A stretch of DNA of 64,000 nucleotides from Kaistella flava (ex Peng et al. 2021) (GCF_015191005.1 NZ_CP040442.1:3534001-3598000); one strand, 5' to 3'. Positions 44,292 through 53,478 are shown, counted from the first letter of the stretch. Program-made: numbers and translations. Notes: generated from the sequence alone by a model not told the origin.

Positions 44292-46433
44292 ATGAAAATA
44301 TCTAAACTCTCATTTCTTTTCCTTTTTTCAGGAAGTTTTCTATTTGCGCAAACTCAAAAATTCACCATCGCTGAAGCGGTAAACGGTTTAAGAAGTAATC
44401 TTGCCGTGAAGAATATTTCTCAGTTCTCTTGGGCTGATGATGGTAAATCTTATTATCAATCAACGCAAAATGGTTATTTGGTAACTGATGTTGCTACGCA
44501 GAAACAAGATACGTTGGTTTCATTATATCAATTGAACAAAAATGTTTCTTTAGATCAAAAATTAAAATCCTTTCCGAGAATTACTTTCGTAACTAAAGAT
44601 AAAGGATATTTTACTCAAGGTTCTCAAAATTTCTGGATCGAGCGTTCTGGTAAAGAATGGAAAATTAAAGAGGGAATTACTTTGGATAAAGATGCGGAAA
44701 ATGTGCAAATGTTTGATAATAATCAAGGTTTTGCTTACACCATCAAAAACAATTTATACCTTAATAAAAACGGAAAAGTTATCGCTATTACTAACGATAA
44801 AAGTGAAGATATCTTAAACGGACAAGCGGTTCACCAACGAGAATTTGGTATCGACAGAGGAATTTTTATTTCACCTGATAATTCCAAAATTGCCTTTTAT
44901 AGAATGGATCAATCCATGGTTGGAGATTATCCAATTATCGACTGGAGCGTCGTTCCTGCAGTAAATAAAAATATCAAATATCCGATGGCCGGAACTCCTT
45001 CTCATCATGTGACTTTAGGGATTTACGACATCAAAACGAACAAGACCACTTTCCTAAATATCGAAGGTGATCCTGAACAATATTTAACGGTATTTACCTG
45101 GAATCCAGATTCGAAATCGGTTTTTGTCGGCGTATTAAATCGTGATCAAAATGATTTAAACATGAATCAATACAGCGCTTCTACCGGAACTTTCATGAAA
45201 AAGATGTTCGAAGAAAAATCTGATAAATATGTAGAACCACAACAGCAATTATTGTTTTTCCCGAATTCAAGTACGGATTTTATCTGGCAAAGTCAGCGAA
45301 CAGGCTTTAACCATTTATTCCATTATAATATTGATAAAGGTTTGGTTGCTCAGTTAACCAAAGGCGATTGGTTGGTGACTGATGTTTTAGGTTTCAATGA
45401 AAAAAAGAAAGAAATTTTCTATGTTTCTACGCAGGAATCTCCGTTGGAAAGACACCTTTATAAATTGGACTGGACGAATTTTAAAACCCAAAGACTAGAT
45501 CAAGGTGCCGGAACGCACTCAGGTATTTTGAGCAAAGACGGAAATCATTTGTATGATACTTATACGAACGCGACTACACCGAGAAGTATTAATTTGATCA
45601 ATACTAATACTTTAAAAAGTAAAAATATACTTTCTTCAGAAAATACTTTAAAAAATTACCAGCGACCGGAAATCAAAAATGTTACTTTAAAAGCAGATGA
45701 CGGAACTCCATTATACGGTGAAATTATTTTGCCAACCGATTTTGATGCCAACAAGAAATATCCGGTGATTGTTTATTTATATAACGGTCCACACGCCCAA
45801 TTGGTGGTAGATACTTTCCCGGCCTCCGGGAATTTGTGGTATGAATTTATGGCGCAAAAAGGCTACATCGTGTTCACCATGGACGGACGAGGATCTTCTA
45901 ATCGCGGATTGAAATTTGAGCAGGCAATTTTCAGACATGCCGGCGAAACCGAAATGAAAGATCAACTGCAGGGAGTTGCTTATTTGAAATCTCTACCTTA
46001 CGTAGATGCCGATCGATTGGGGATTCACGGTTGGAGTTATGGTGGATTTATGACCACGAGTTTCATGTTGAAACATCCCGATGTTTTCAAAGTTGGAGTT
46101 GCAGGTGGACCTGTTATCGACTGGAATATGTATGAAATTATGTACACCGAAAGATATATGGATACCCCGCAAAGCAATCCTGAAGGTTACAAACAAGCCA
46201 ATCTTTTAGATAAAGTTCAAAACCTAAAAGGTCATTTATTAATGATTCATGGAACGCAAGATAATGTAGTAGTTTGGCAACATTCGATTAACTTTTTGAA
46301 GTCCGCTGTCGATCACGGTGTGCAGATGGATTATTTCGTTTATCCGGGACATGAGCACAATGTTTTAGGAAAAGACAGAGTTCATTTGATGCAGAAGGTT
46401 ACCAATTATTTCGATGAATATTTGAAGAAATAA
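44292..46433 (+). CDS. S9-family dipeptidyl peptidase (DPP-IV type)
   Basis: 713 residues with a signal peptide (after SLFLFAQ-like site), an N-terminal eight-bladed beta-propeller of the DPP-IV type (about 40-450) and a C-terminal alpha/beta-hydrolase domain. Catalytic residues are Ser in GWSYGGFM, Asp in GTQDNVV and His in GHEHNV; the DPP-IV substrate-binding Glu motif is likely within FYRMDQS. Removes dipeptides from the N-terminus of peptides in the periplasm, a key peptide-catabolism enzyme in asaccharolytic flavobacteria. Confidence 0.92.
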   Translation: MKISKLSFLFLFSGSFLFAQTQKFTIAEAVNGLRSNLAVKNISQFSWADDGKSYYQSTQNGYLVTDVATQKQDTLVSLYQLNKNVSLDQKLKSFPRITFVTKDKGYFTQGSQNFWIERSGKEWKIKEGITLDKDAENVQMFDNNQGFAYTIKNNLYLNKNGKVIAITNDKSEDILNGQAVHQREFGIDRGIFISPDNSKIAFYRMDQSMVGDYPIIDWSVVPAVNKNIKYPMAGTPSHHVTLGIYDIKTNKTTFLNIEGDPEQYLTVFTWNPDSKSVFVGVLNRDQNDLNMNQYSASTGTFMKKMFEEKSDKYVEPQQQLLFFPNSSTDFIWQSQRTGFNHLFHYNIDKGLVAQLTKGDWLVTDVLGFNEKKKEIFYVSTQESPLERHLYKLDWTNFKTQRLDQGAGTHSGILSKDGNHLYDTYTNATTPRSINLINTNTLKSKNILSSENTLKNYQRPEIKNVTLKADDGTPLYGEIILPTDFDANKKYPVIVYLYNGPHAQLVVDTFPASGNLWYEFMAQKGYIVFTMDGRGSSNRGLKFEQAIFRHAGETEMKDQLQGVAYLKSLPYVDADRLGIHGWSYGGFMTTSFMLKHPDVFKVGVAGGPVIDWNMYEIMYTERYMDTPQSNPEGYKQANLLDKVQNLKGHLLMIHGTQDNVVVWQHSINFLKSAVDHGVQMDYFVYPGHEHNVLGKDRVHLMQKVTNYFDEYLKK

Positions 46434-46488
46434 TTTTATTTGGGCAGACATTTGACTATGTCGAATGTCTATTTATCATTTTTTTATG

Positions 46489-46605
46489 GCAGACATTTCC
46501 GTCTTCCGTTCCCGCTTTTTTAATTGCTGGCTTAGTTTCGGCAGGCTCAACCACCACGACAAGCTCAACCACCAATTAAAAAGAGCTCCACTCAAGCCGG
46601 GCTGC
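46489..46605. repeat. Dispersed composite intergenic repeat, copy B
   Basis: Arms CAGACATTTCCGTCTTCCGT, TCCCGCTTTTTT and AAAAAGAGCTCCACTCAAGC, CGGGCTGC match copy A at 35007-35085. The centre differs: it holds CTGGCTTAGTTTCGG and two GCTCAACCACC words, bounded by AATTG and CAATT. It lies in the 515-bp gap between the peptidase and tsaC. Confidence 0.8.
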
Positions 46606-46649
46606 AGATTTCGGCTATTTAGAAAAGTAGGATAAAATTTAAATCAAAA

Positions 46650-46782
46650 GAAGAAAGTGTCTCAATACTCGAACTGACGCTCTGAGATTCTGATATTTGA
46701 ATCATATGCTCGGACAGGAGTCCGTGAGAAAACCATAGAAAAAGCCGTTTCATATAGTTATGAGACGGCTTCTTCTTTTGAT
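46650..46782 (+). other. Structured non-coding stretch ending in a hairpin terminator
   Basis: No long open frame. It contains the hairpin CTCGGACAGGAGTCCGTGAG (about 46708-46727) and ends with AAGCCGTTTCAT and ATGAGACGGCTT (46742-46771) followed by a T-rich tail. It could be a small RNA or the 3' end of a decayed insertion sequence; nothing else in the 46434-46948 gap besides repeat copy B is recognised. Confidence 0.3.
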
Positions 46783-46948
46783 TACTACACAAGTTTATAT
46801 AAAAAAAGCAGGATAGAATCTTGCGAGCTTCGTTAAGTAAAATAACATAGTCGACGAAGTTAACTTTGTGCCCTAAAAGAAGAAAGAGAAATATTCATTT
46901 GTAAAAGAAATCAATGCGACTTTGCGTTAAAAAGAATTAAGAATTAAA

Positions 46949-47497
46949 TTATTCCCGAATCACTTTAATCCGTCCGTCATTCCAAATTCTTATTACGGAT
47001 GAACCTGAGAATTCAGAAACTTTATCATGGTTTTCTTCTGCTACGAAATCTACAGCATCGATTATTTCCTGCGAAATATCCGCGAATTTCATTGGTGATT
47101 TTTGTCCACTAAAATTTGCTGAGGTAGAAACCAACGGTTTATTTAATTTAGTAATGATTTTCTTTAAAAACAAATCATTGACCAACCGAATTCCGATGCT
47201 GCCATCTTCCGCCAAAATTTCTTTCGGTAAACCTTTAGGATTATCATAAATTAGAGTTACCGGTTTTTCAGATAAATCCATAATTTCCCAGGCCATTTCC
47301 GGCACGTCTACCAAATCTTCCAAACGTTTTGCCGATTCTACTAAGATAATCATCGACTTGTTTTTCTCACGTTTTTTGATTTCGAAAATTTTGTTGATTG
47401 CCTCAATATTGGTTGCGTCACAACCGATTCCCCAAATGGTATCTGTTGGGTAAAGTAGCGTTCCGCCGGCTTTTAAAGTTTCTATGATTTTTTCCAT
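46949..47497 (-). CDS. tsaC: L-threonylcarbamoyladenylate synthase
   Basis: 182 residues of the Sua5/YciO/YrdC domain: TLLYPTDTIWGIGCDATN (the Lys/Thr substrate loop), KREKNKSMIILV, IGIRLVNDLF and PLVSTSANFSGQKSP. It makes the intermediate for t6A37 modification of ANN-decoding tRNAs. The protein is the short TsaC form without the Sua5 extra domain. Start ATG 47497. Confidence 0.92.
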   Translation of the reverse strand: MEKIIETLKAGGTLLYPTDTIWGIGCDATNIEAINKIFEIKKREKNKSMIILVESAKRLEDLVDVPEMAWEIMDLSEKPVTLIYDNPKGLPKEILAEDGSIGIRLVNDLFLKKIITKLNKPLVSTSANFSGQKSPMKFADISQEIIDAVDFVAEENHDKVSEFSGSSVIRIWNDGRIKVIRE

Positions 47498-47616
47498 GAA
47501 TTAATTTAAATATTTTTAAAGACCATTTTGACAATTGCAAAAGTAATTAAAATATAGAAGTTTATTTTTACACTCGGTTCTTATCATTCATCAATTCTTT
47601 TTATTTTCAATTACGG

Positions 47617-47624
47617 TAATTTTG
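47617..47624 (+). promoter_or_regulatory. Promoter -7 box of the LLM flavin oxidoreductase gene
   Basis: TAATTTTG, 22 bases before the ATG at 47647. Confidence 0.5.
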
Positions 47625-47646
47625 TACTATCAAAAATCGTAAAATT

Positions 47647-48666
47647 ATGGAATTAGGAATTGGAATGTTTGGTGATTTAGCTGTCGACCCACACACCAGA
47701 AAATATAAAGATGCGGGAATTAAGATCCGCGAAATTTTAAGACAGGTAAAATTAATGGATGAGGTCGGAATCGATGTTTTTGCAATGGGTGAACATCACC
47801 GCCCTGACTATGCTGTTTCGTCTCCGGAGATGGTTTTAGCCGCAGCTGCAAGTCTCACCAAGAATATAAAATTAGCAAGTGGAGTAACAGTTTTGAGTTC
47901 CTCAGAACCTGTAAAAGTATATGAAGATTTTGCCACCTTGGATTTAATTTCAGATGGAAGAGCCGAAATCTATGTCGGTCGCGGAAGTTTCATCGAATCT
48001 TTTCCATTATATGGATATTCTCTGAATGATTATGAACAGCTTTTCGACGAAAAGTTAGATTTATTATTGAAAATAAACGCTGAAGAAAATGTTTCCTGGA
48101 CCGGAAAACTTCGTGCGCCAATGGAAAATCAAACCGTTTATCCCAGAGCTAAAAATAACGGGAAAATTCCAATCTGGAGAGCTGTTGGTGGAACTCCACA
48201 ATCGGTCTTAAGTGCCGCCAAATTAGGAATGCCTTTAATCGTAGCCATTATCGGTGGTATGCCAATTCAGTTTAAAAATCTCATCGATTTTTACAAACAG
48301 GAATATATTGCGGCGGGTCATAAAGAGTCTGAAATGCAACTCGCAATTCATTCCCACACGTTTGTTAGTGACGATCAGAAAGTGATTGACGGATATTTCC
48401 AAAATTATAAGTCTCAAATGGATCGAATTGGAGCAACAAGAGGTTGGGCACCTTACACCAAAATGCAGTACGATGGTGGAAAAGCAAAAGAAGGCGCCTT
48501 GTTTATCGGAAATGCCAGCGAAGTTGCTGATAAAATCGCTTACATGAAAGAGATTTTCGGCATCACCAGATTTATTGGTCACATGGATGTTGGCGCTCCG
48601 GAAAATGACATCATGATAAAATCTATTGAATTATTTGGTGACAAAGTAGCGCCAACCGTGAGGTAA
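47647..48666 (+). CDS. LLM-class flavin-dependent oxidoreductase
   Basis: 339 residues of the luciferase-like monooxygenase fold: MELGIGMFGDLAVDP, FAMGEHHRPDYAVSSPEMVL (the metal-free H-x-R-P motif), LASGVTVLSSSEPVKVYEDFATLDLISDGRAEI and a C-terminal GHMDVGAPENDIM. It uses reduced FMN to oxidise an organic substrate; the substrate is unknown. Single-gene unit with its own promoter box and terminator. Confidence 0.92.
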   Translation: MELGIGMFGDLAVDPHTRKYKDAGIKIREILRQVKLMDEVGIDVFAMGEHHRPDYAVSSPEMVLAAAASLTKNIKLASGVTVLSSSEPVKVYEDFATLDLISDGRAEIYVGRGSFIESFPLYGYSLNDYEQLFDEKLDLLLKINAEENVSWTGKLRAPMENQTVYPRAKNNGKIPIWRAVGGTPQSVLSAAKLGMPLIVAIIGGMPIQFKNLIDFYKQEYIAAGHKESEMQLAIHSHTFVSDDQKVIDGYFQNYKSQMDRIGATRGWAPYTKMQYDGGKAKEGALFIGNASEVADKIAYMKEIFGITRFIGHMDVGAPENDIMIKSIELFGDKVAPTVR

Positions 48667-48669
48667 TAA

Positions 48670-48709
48670 TTATTCCACCGAAAAGTTTTACGGTGGAATA
48701 TTTTTTTTT
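48670..48709 (+). terminator. Terminator after the LLM oxidoreductase gene
   Basis: TATTCCACCG and CGGTGGAATA arms with a ten-base loop and nine T. Confidence 0.9.
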
Positions 48710-48741
48710 AGTTTAAGATCAAATTTCTTACATTTACAATT

Positions 48742-48990
48742 ATGTACGAAAAAGCAACTGATCCCTTACACGGAAAGCGCCTTGATACCATTTTAGAAGA
48801 ACTGGTCGATTATTACAATGGATTTGAAGAATTAGGAAAGCAGATCAATATTAAATGTTTTACCGATAATCCGAGCATCAAATCTTCTTTGAAGTTTTTA
48901 CGAAAAACAGATTGGGCAAGAACGAAAGTGGAGAGTTTGTATCTGTATGTTTTAAGACAGAAAAAGAAACAGGAAAGATCGCAAGATTAG
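48742..48990 (+). CDS. VF530-family (DUF2132) small protein
   Basis: 82 residues: LHGKRLDTILEELVDYYNGFEELGKQI, then IKCFTDNPSIKSSLKFLRKTDWAR and VESLYL are the recognisable VF530 family features; the family fold is a small helical DNA-binding-like domain of unknown function. A basic tail (RQKKKQERSQD) follows. The imperfect promoter box TACATTTA ends five bases before the ATG. Confidence 0.85.
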   Translation: MYEKATDPLHGKRLDTILEELVDYYNGFEELGKQINIKCFTDNPSIKSSLKFLRKTDWARTKVESLYLYVLRQKKKQERSQD

Positions 48991-49019
48991 TTTCCTTCTA
49001 AAAAAACAGTTTTTTTTAA

Positions 49020-49155
49020 CCGCAAAAGAGACAAAAGTTTAATGATTTTGAAGTTAATCAAAAGTGCGCAAAAGTCTATGCGTTCTGCAATTTCCGACGG
49101 AAATCTTAATGAACTTAAATTCTTAATACAAAATCTTAATGGTTAAATCTAAGAT
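49020..49155. repeat. Inverted relative of the 37.7-38.2 kb repeat
   Basis: GCAATTTCCGACGGAAATCT and the following TTAATGAACTTAAATTCTTA match the reverse complement of the 37770-37860 and 38000-38065 parts of the tandem units (GCAATTTTCCGAAGGACATC, TTAATGAGCTTAATTGCTTC). It occupies most of the 200-bp gap between the VF530-like and ychJ genes. Confidence 0.65.
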
Positions 49156-49189
49156 TGGAAGTTTTCAAAAACTTCTGTTTAAATAATAT

Positions 49190-49567
49190 CTAATCTAGAA
49201 ATTCACCGGAAACATAATACCAACGTTCATTCAACTTCTCAAATAAAGAAAGTTCATGATGCAGCTGCGGTTTTCCATCTTCATCGGTATAATATGCTTT
49301 GAATTCTACATGGTTCAAATCTGGAGTTTGTACGATTTCCAGTTTTGTCCATTGGTTAATTTCTCCCCATTCCTGCAAATCTTCTTTGTTATGAAGTTTC
49401 CTTTTTCCAGGCAAAGTAGTTTCCATTAAATATTCCCCATTCGGAATAGCAAAGGCAGAAAATCTGGAACGCATCAAAGCTTCAGCAGTTGGAGCATATT
49501 TTTCACCAGTGTGAAAAAGTTTACAGCATTCTTCGTACGATTTTCCGGAGCAGCAAGGACAGTTCAT
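49190..49567 (-). CDS. YchJ family SEC-C domain protein
   Basis: 125 residues. The N-terminal SEC-C-like zinc motif CPCCSGKSYEECC is followed by an NTF2-like domain (RSRFSAFAIPNGEYLMETT, VEFKAYYTDEDGK). YchJ proteins are small cytosolic proteins of unknown function, probably zinc-binding. Start ATG 49567; DinB-like gene lies 16 bases upstream on the same strand. Confidence 0.92.
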   Translation of the reverse strand: MNCPCCSGKSYEECCKLFHTGEKYAPTAEALMRSRFSAFAIPNGEYLMETTLPGKRKLHNKEDLQEWGEINQWTKLEIVQTPDLNHVEFKAYYTDEDGKPQLHHELSLFEKLNERWYYVSGEFLD

Positions 49568-49583
49568 TTTTTTTAATTAAATT

Positions 49584-50090
49584 TTAAATAAGATTTGGCA
49601 AATACCTTTCTTTAATAATATTGAGGTGATGAATATTATGACCCACCACTAATTTACCAATCGTTTCTACCGAGATTTCATTATTATTGGCAATACCGGT
49701 TTTTGAAAGAACAGTTGGATTCAAATTTTCAAAGAACAAGATTGTTGATTTTCGCAAATAGTCAAACTCTTCGATTAAACTTTTTACATTTCTTTCTTCA
49801 AGAAAATAGTTGTTCGCATATTCCTCTTCGTCCCAACCCGCTAATTCAGTTTTATCATTTCTCGAAAATCGTAAAGCACGGTAAACAAAAATTCGTTCCG
49901 CATCGATAAGATGTTGCAACAAAATTTTCAAACTCCATTTTCCCTCTGCATAAGCGAAATCAGCTTGTTTGTTAGAAAGTTGCTGATAAAGTTCAATGGT
50001 TTGATTTCCGGAACTTCTCATTTCTTCCAGCCAGTTTTCTGTCGGAATTAAATCAAGATATCTTTGAATGTATTTTTGAAATTCTGTCAT
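49584..50090 (-). CDS. DinB family protein
   Basis: 168 residues of the DinB_2 four-helix fold: GKWSLKILLQHLIDAERIFVYRALRFSRND and a C-terminal VVGHNIHHLNIIKERYLP. The three metal-ligand His (one in LQHLID, two in GHNIHHLN) are in place. ATG at 50090 or the adjacent 50093; the longer frame starts inside the metB terminator. Likely a bacillithiol- or other thiol-dependent enzyme, substrate unknown. Confidence 0.87.
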   Translation of the reverse strand: MTEFQKYIQRYLDLIPTENWLEEMRSSGNQTIELYQQLSNKQADFAYAEGKWSLKILLQHLIDAERIFVYRALRFSRNDKTELAGWDEEEYANNYFLEERNVKSLIEEFDYLRKSTILFFENLNPTVLSKTGIANNNEISVETIGKLVVGHNIHHLNIIKERYLPNLI

Positions 50091-50097
50091 CATTAAT

Positions 50098-50133
50098 TGA
50101 AAAAACCTCCAAGCTTTCAATAGCTTGAAGGTT
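50098..50133 (-). terminator. Terminator after the cystathionine gamma-synthase gene
   Basis: On the minus strand ACCTTCAAGC and GCTTGGAGGT pair and are followed by TTTTTT. It lies between metB and the DinB-like gene. Confidence 0.85.
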
Positions 50134-50151
50134 TTAATTTTTAAAGTTTAT

Positions 50152-51291
50152 TTAACTAAATGCTTTTTCCAAATCTGCGATAAGATCTTCTTTATCTTCA
50201 ATCCCAACACTTAATCGGACCAAATCGTCGGTAATACCTAATTCAGCGCGTTTTTCAGCTGGAATAGAAGCGTGTGTCATTAAAGCAGGATGATTCGCCA
50301 AAGATTCAACACCACCCAAAGATTCAGCTAATGTGAAAACTTTCAAGTGTTCCAAAAATTTAATAGAATCTTCTTTTTTTCCTGACTTGAAAGTGAAAGA
50401 AACCATTCCTCCCGGTTCTCTCATTTGTTTGTTTGCCAGCTCATGTTGTGGATGAGATTCTAATCCTGGATAAAAAACTTGATCAACAGCAGGATGACTT
50501 TCTAAGTATTTCGCTACTGCAATACCGTTTTCAGAATGTCTTTGCATTCTTAAAGCCAATGTTTTAATTCCTCTTAAAACCAAATAAGAATCGTGTGGTC
50601 CTAAAATTCCACCACTTGCGAATTGAATGAAATGTAATTTTTCACCAAGTTCAGGAGTGTTTGCAATTAAAGCACCAGCGATTGCATCGGAGTGACCGCC
50701 TAAATATTTGGTTGCAGAATGCATCACGATATCTGCGCCCAAATCAATTGGTCGCTGAATGTAAGGAGTTGCAAAAGTATTATCTACTGCAACTAAAATA
50801 TCTTTTCCTTTTACCAAATCAGTAACCGCTTTGATATCAACTAATTTCATCAAAGGGTTTGTAGGTGTTTCCAGCCAGATTAATTTGGTTTTATCGGTAA
50901 TAACATCTGAAATTTTTGAAACATCATCAAAACTTACGAAGGTAAACTTCAACTGATATTTTTCAAATAATCTGGTGAACATTCTGTAAGTTCCGCCGTA
51001 TAAATCGTCAACTGCTACGACTTCATCGCCCGGATTTAATAATTTTAAAACACAGTCAATTGCTGCCAGACCAGAACCGAAAGCCAGTCCTCTTGCTCCG
51101 TTTTCGATAGAAGCCAAGCTGTCTTCCAATGCTTGTCGGGTTGGATTTGCTGCACGGGAGTACTCATAACCGGAATGAATTCCCGGTGATTTCTGTGCAA
51201 AAGTAGAAGTTAAAAATACAGGAACATTTACAGCGCCTGTAGCTGATTCGTGGTGTTGACCACCGTGTATTACTTTGGTGTTGAAGTTCAT
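50152..51291 (-). CDS. metB: Trans-sulfuration PLP enzyme, cystathionine gamma-synthase type
   Basis: 379 residues of the Cys/Met metabolism PLP family. Signature region MHSATKYLGGHSDAIAGA holds the PLP-binding lysine; SGYEYSRAANPTRQALE, AFGSGLAAIDCVLKLL and VDNTFATPYIQRP are typical. It could be cystathionine gamma-synthase or gamma-lyase; the two are hard to separate by eye. Cytosolic, in methionine/cysteine interconversion. Start ATG 51291; the gene has its own terminator. Confidence 0.9.
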   Translation of the reverse strand: MNFNTKVIHGGQHHESATGAVNVPVFLTSTFAQKSPGIHSGYEYSRAANPTRQALEDSLASIENGARGLAFGSGLAAIDCVLKLLNPGDEVVAVDDLYGGTYRMFTRLFEKYQLKFTFVSFDDVSKISDVITDKTKLIWLETPTNPLMKLVDIKAVTDLVKGKDILVAVDNTFATPYIQRPIDLGADIVMHSATKYLGGHSDAIAGALIANTPELGEKLHFIQFASGGILGPHDSYLVLRGIKTLALRMQRHSENGIAVAKYLESHPAVDQVFYPGLESHPQHELANKQMREPGGMVSFTFKSGKKEDSIKFLEHLKVFTLAESLGGVESLANHPALMTHASIPAEKRAELGITDDLVRLSVGIEDKEDLIADLEKAFS

Positions 51292-51489
51292 GCTCCTAAA
51301 AATTTAAGTAGTTTAATAATTTACAAAGATACAAAGGTAATTCTTTCTGAAAATCTGAAAGTGCTTTATATAGGCGCTTTTCAATATTTGTCTTTGCGAA
51401 ATTCACGAATTTTACAAACGTTTAAATGTTTTTTTCTTTGTAGAAAGTAAGAAAAGTTTGTATTTATGCATCTAATTTAAAAATGTATT

Positions 51490-52944
51490 ATGAAAAAAAG
51501 AATTATCTTTTTAGCGCTTTTTGCCGCTTCCAGTCATGGCGTTTCTGCCCAGTTAATTAAAGCTCCGAACGAGGGTGAAAAAGTAACCTTCTTAAAATCT
51601 GTCGCTCCTTCTAACGCAGCATTTTTTCTAAAAGCTCCTACTACTTTGTGGCAGGATAATGCAGATGAAAGTTGGTACAATGTCTCAGCTACACAATTTA
51701 CCCTTACTACACCGGCGCAGGTTGCAGGACTTGCGAAAATTGTAAATGCAGGAAACTCATTCGCAGAAAAAACCGTGATTTTCGGAAATGATATGGATTT
51801 TGGTGCGCACCTTTGGATGCCAATTGGAAAAGGCTATCAGTTTCCTTTCTCCGGAATTATTAAAGGAAACAACAAGAAAATTCTGAATGTGCAGATCAAC
51901 CTTCCGGCCGGAGATTTCGTTGGATTTGTAGGTCAAATGTTTAATGGAAAAATCGACAATCTTACGGCAGAAAATGTAACAGTTTCCGGACACGACACCG
52001 TTGGAAGTATTGTGGGGAATTTATCAACCAACAGTACAATGGATAATTGCCATGCGAAAAATGTAAATATTTCCGGAACCGATTTTAATGTTGGTGGTTT
52101 AGTTGGTGGACTTTTAACGAATTCCAGCATAAGTAATTCGTCGGCAGAAGGCGACGTGAGCGGCGTAAACCAAGTTGGTGGTATCGTTGGAACCGTTTGG
52201 GATAAAACTTCTATTACCAAAACATACGCAAAAGGAACTGTTTCCGGACAGTATATTATCGGTGGTTTTGCCGGTTACAGCACTATGGCGTTTCAACCCA
52301 ACAGAAATAACGAAATTTCAGATTCTTATACGCGATCCAATGTTAACGCTTCTTCAGAAAGAGTAGGCGGGTTTTATGGAGGACCTGAAAGTAATGCGAT
52401 TACAACCAACGTTTATTCCACAGGAACCGTAAATGAGGTTTTTGCCAGCGGAGGCTTTGCAGGTTTTGTTATGCAAACGGTAGCTCAAAATGTGTATTAT
52501 GATTATACGGTGGCACCCTTGGATGCTGTCGGAATGTTGATGGGACCTCCGGTGACCGGTATTAATGGGTGGACATCAGAACAGATGAAAAGTCAAAATC
52601 TTGCGACTTCTTTGAATGCAGGAAGATCAACGGCAGTTTGGTATTTTGATGCTTCTAAAAATGATGGCTATCCAACGCTTGATTTTGAACAGGCTTTAGC
52701 AACATCAAACAGTTCGGTACGTTCTAAAGTTCAGGTTTATCCAACAATCGTTACAGACTTTATGACCATTAATTCAAAAGAAACGAACATGACTTACAAA
52801 GTGTTGGATTTTTCTGGAAGAATGATTAAGTCTGGAGCTGTAAATGATGGCAAAGTAAATTTCTCTCAGTTAGGAAAAGGAAATTACATCTTGGTGCTTC
52901 AAAATGGAAGTGAAATGAGCAGCCATAAGTTTATCAAGAATTAA
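51490..52944 (+). CDS. Secreted GLUG-repeat protein with type IX sorting domain
   Basis: 484 residues: signal peptide (cleaved near VSAQ), an N-terminal region, a run of GLUG-like beta-helix repeats (about 130-330; units such as NVGGLVGGLLTNSSISNSSAEGDV, QVGGIVGTVWDKTSITKTYAKGTV), and a type A sorting domain from about 410 (VQVYPTIVTDFMTINSKE ... MSSHKFIKN). It would be exported by type IX secretion and could act as an adhesin, as GLUG proteins often do. The gene is monocistronic with a terminator. Confidence 0.88.
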   Translation: MKKRIIFLALFAASSHGVSAQLIKAPNEGEKVTFLKSVAPSNAAFFLKAPTTLWQDNADESWYNVSATQFTLTTPAQVAGLAKIVNAGNSFAEKTVIFGNDMDFGAHLWMPIGKGYQFPFSGIIKGNNKKILNVQINLPAGDFVGFVGQMFNGKIDNLTAENVTVSGHDTVGSIVGNLSTNSTMDNCHAKNVNISGTDFNVGGLVGGLLTNSSISNSSAEGDVSGVNQVGGIVGTVWDKTSITKTYAKGTVSGQYIIGGFAGYSTMAFQPNRNNEISDSYTRSNVNASSERVGGFYGGPESNAITTNVYSTGTVNEVFASGGFAGFVMQTVAQNVYYDYTVAPLDAVGMLMGPPVTGINGWTSEQMKSQNLATSLNAGRSTAVWYFDASKNDGYPTLDFEQALATSNSSVRSKVQVYPTIVTDFMTINSKETNMTYKVLDFSGRMIKSGAVNDGKVNFSQLGKGNYILVLQNGSEMSSHKFIKN

Positions 52945-52963
52945 TTTTAGTTCTGTTATAAAT

Positions 52964-53001
52964 AAAGCGTCGTTCCCAACTGGAAACGACGCTTTTCTTT
53001 T
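52964..53001 (+). terminator. Terminator after the GLUG-repeat gene
   Basis: AAGCGTCGTT and AACGACGCTT form a ten-base stem, followed by TTCTTTTT. Confidence 0.85.
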
Positions 53002-53021
53002 TAAATATTTCGAAGAACAGA

Positions 53022-53348
53022 CTACATTTTAATTGCCGCTTTCTGCGCAAATTCTTCCGCCATTTGTTCCAGCCAAAACGCAACATCTTCTTCGCCAGTC
53101 GCTCTTTCATAAGTATTACCCATTGAAAGTAAGATTTGGTGAATAAACATTTTCATTTGATCGACCGGCATGTCTTTCGTCCAAAGGTCAATTCTTAAGG
53201 CTTCCTTTTTTTTATCGTCCCATACAGAAATCATCGTGGCTTTAGTTTCCTCTTTTTCAACTCCGCCGTCTTCAGCATTCCAGGTCATTCTTTCAGGAAC
53301 GTGGTTTTCGTCTAATTCGATATCTATTGTGATTTGAGTCTTTTTCAT
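53022..53348 (-). CDS. gldC: Gliding motility protein GldC
   Basis: 108 residues, matching GldC: TQITIDIELDENHVPERMTWNAED, WDDKKKEALRIDLWTKDMPVDQMK and HQILLSMGNTYERATGEE are recognisable. GldC is a small cytosolic accessory protein of flavobacterial gliding, next to GldB in all known cases. Many Weeksellaceae keep gld genes without visible gliding. It is downstream of gldB with a 130-bp gap. Confidence 0.93.
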   Translation of the reverse strand: MKKTQITIDIELDENHVPERMTWNAEDGGVEKEETKATMISVWDDKKKEALRIDLWTKDMPVDQMKMFIHQILLSMGNTYERATGEEDVAFWLEQMAEEFAQKAAIKM

Positions 53349-53478
53349 ATATGATTTTTTAATTTTTAAAGGTAATATGTAATCGCTGATCTTAATTAGT
53401 GTTCGTTTCTAAAGGTCTTTAGTGGCGATTTCATCATTTTTAAAGATGATATTTTTTAAAGAAATGTTTTATTTAAAT

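Noticed and set aside
53349..53478. A gene between gldC and gldB
   Set aside because: The 130 bases are AT-rich with no open frame of useful length.
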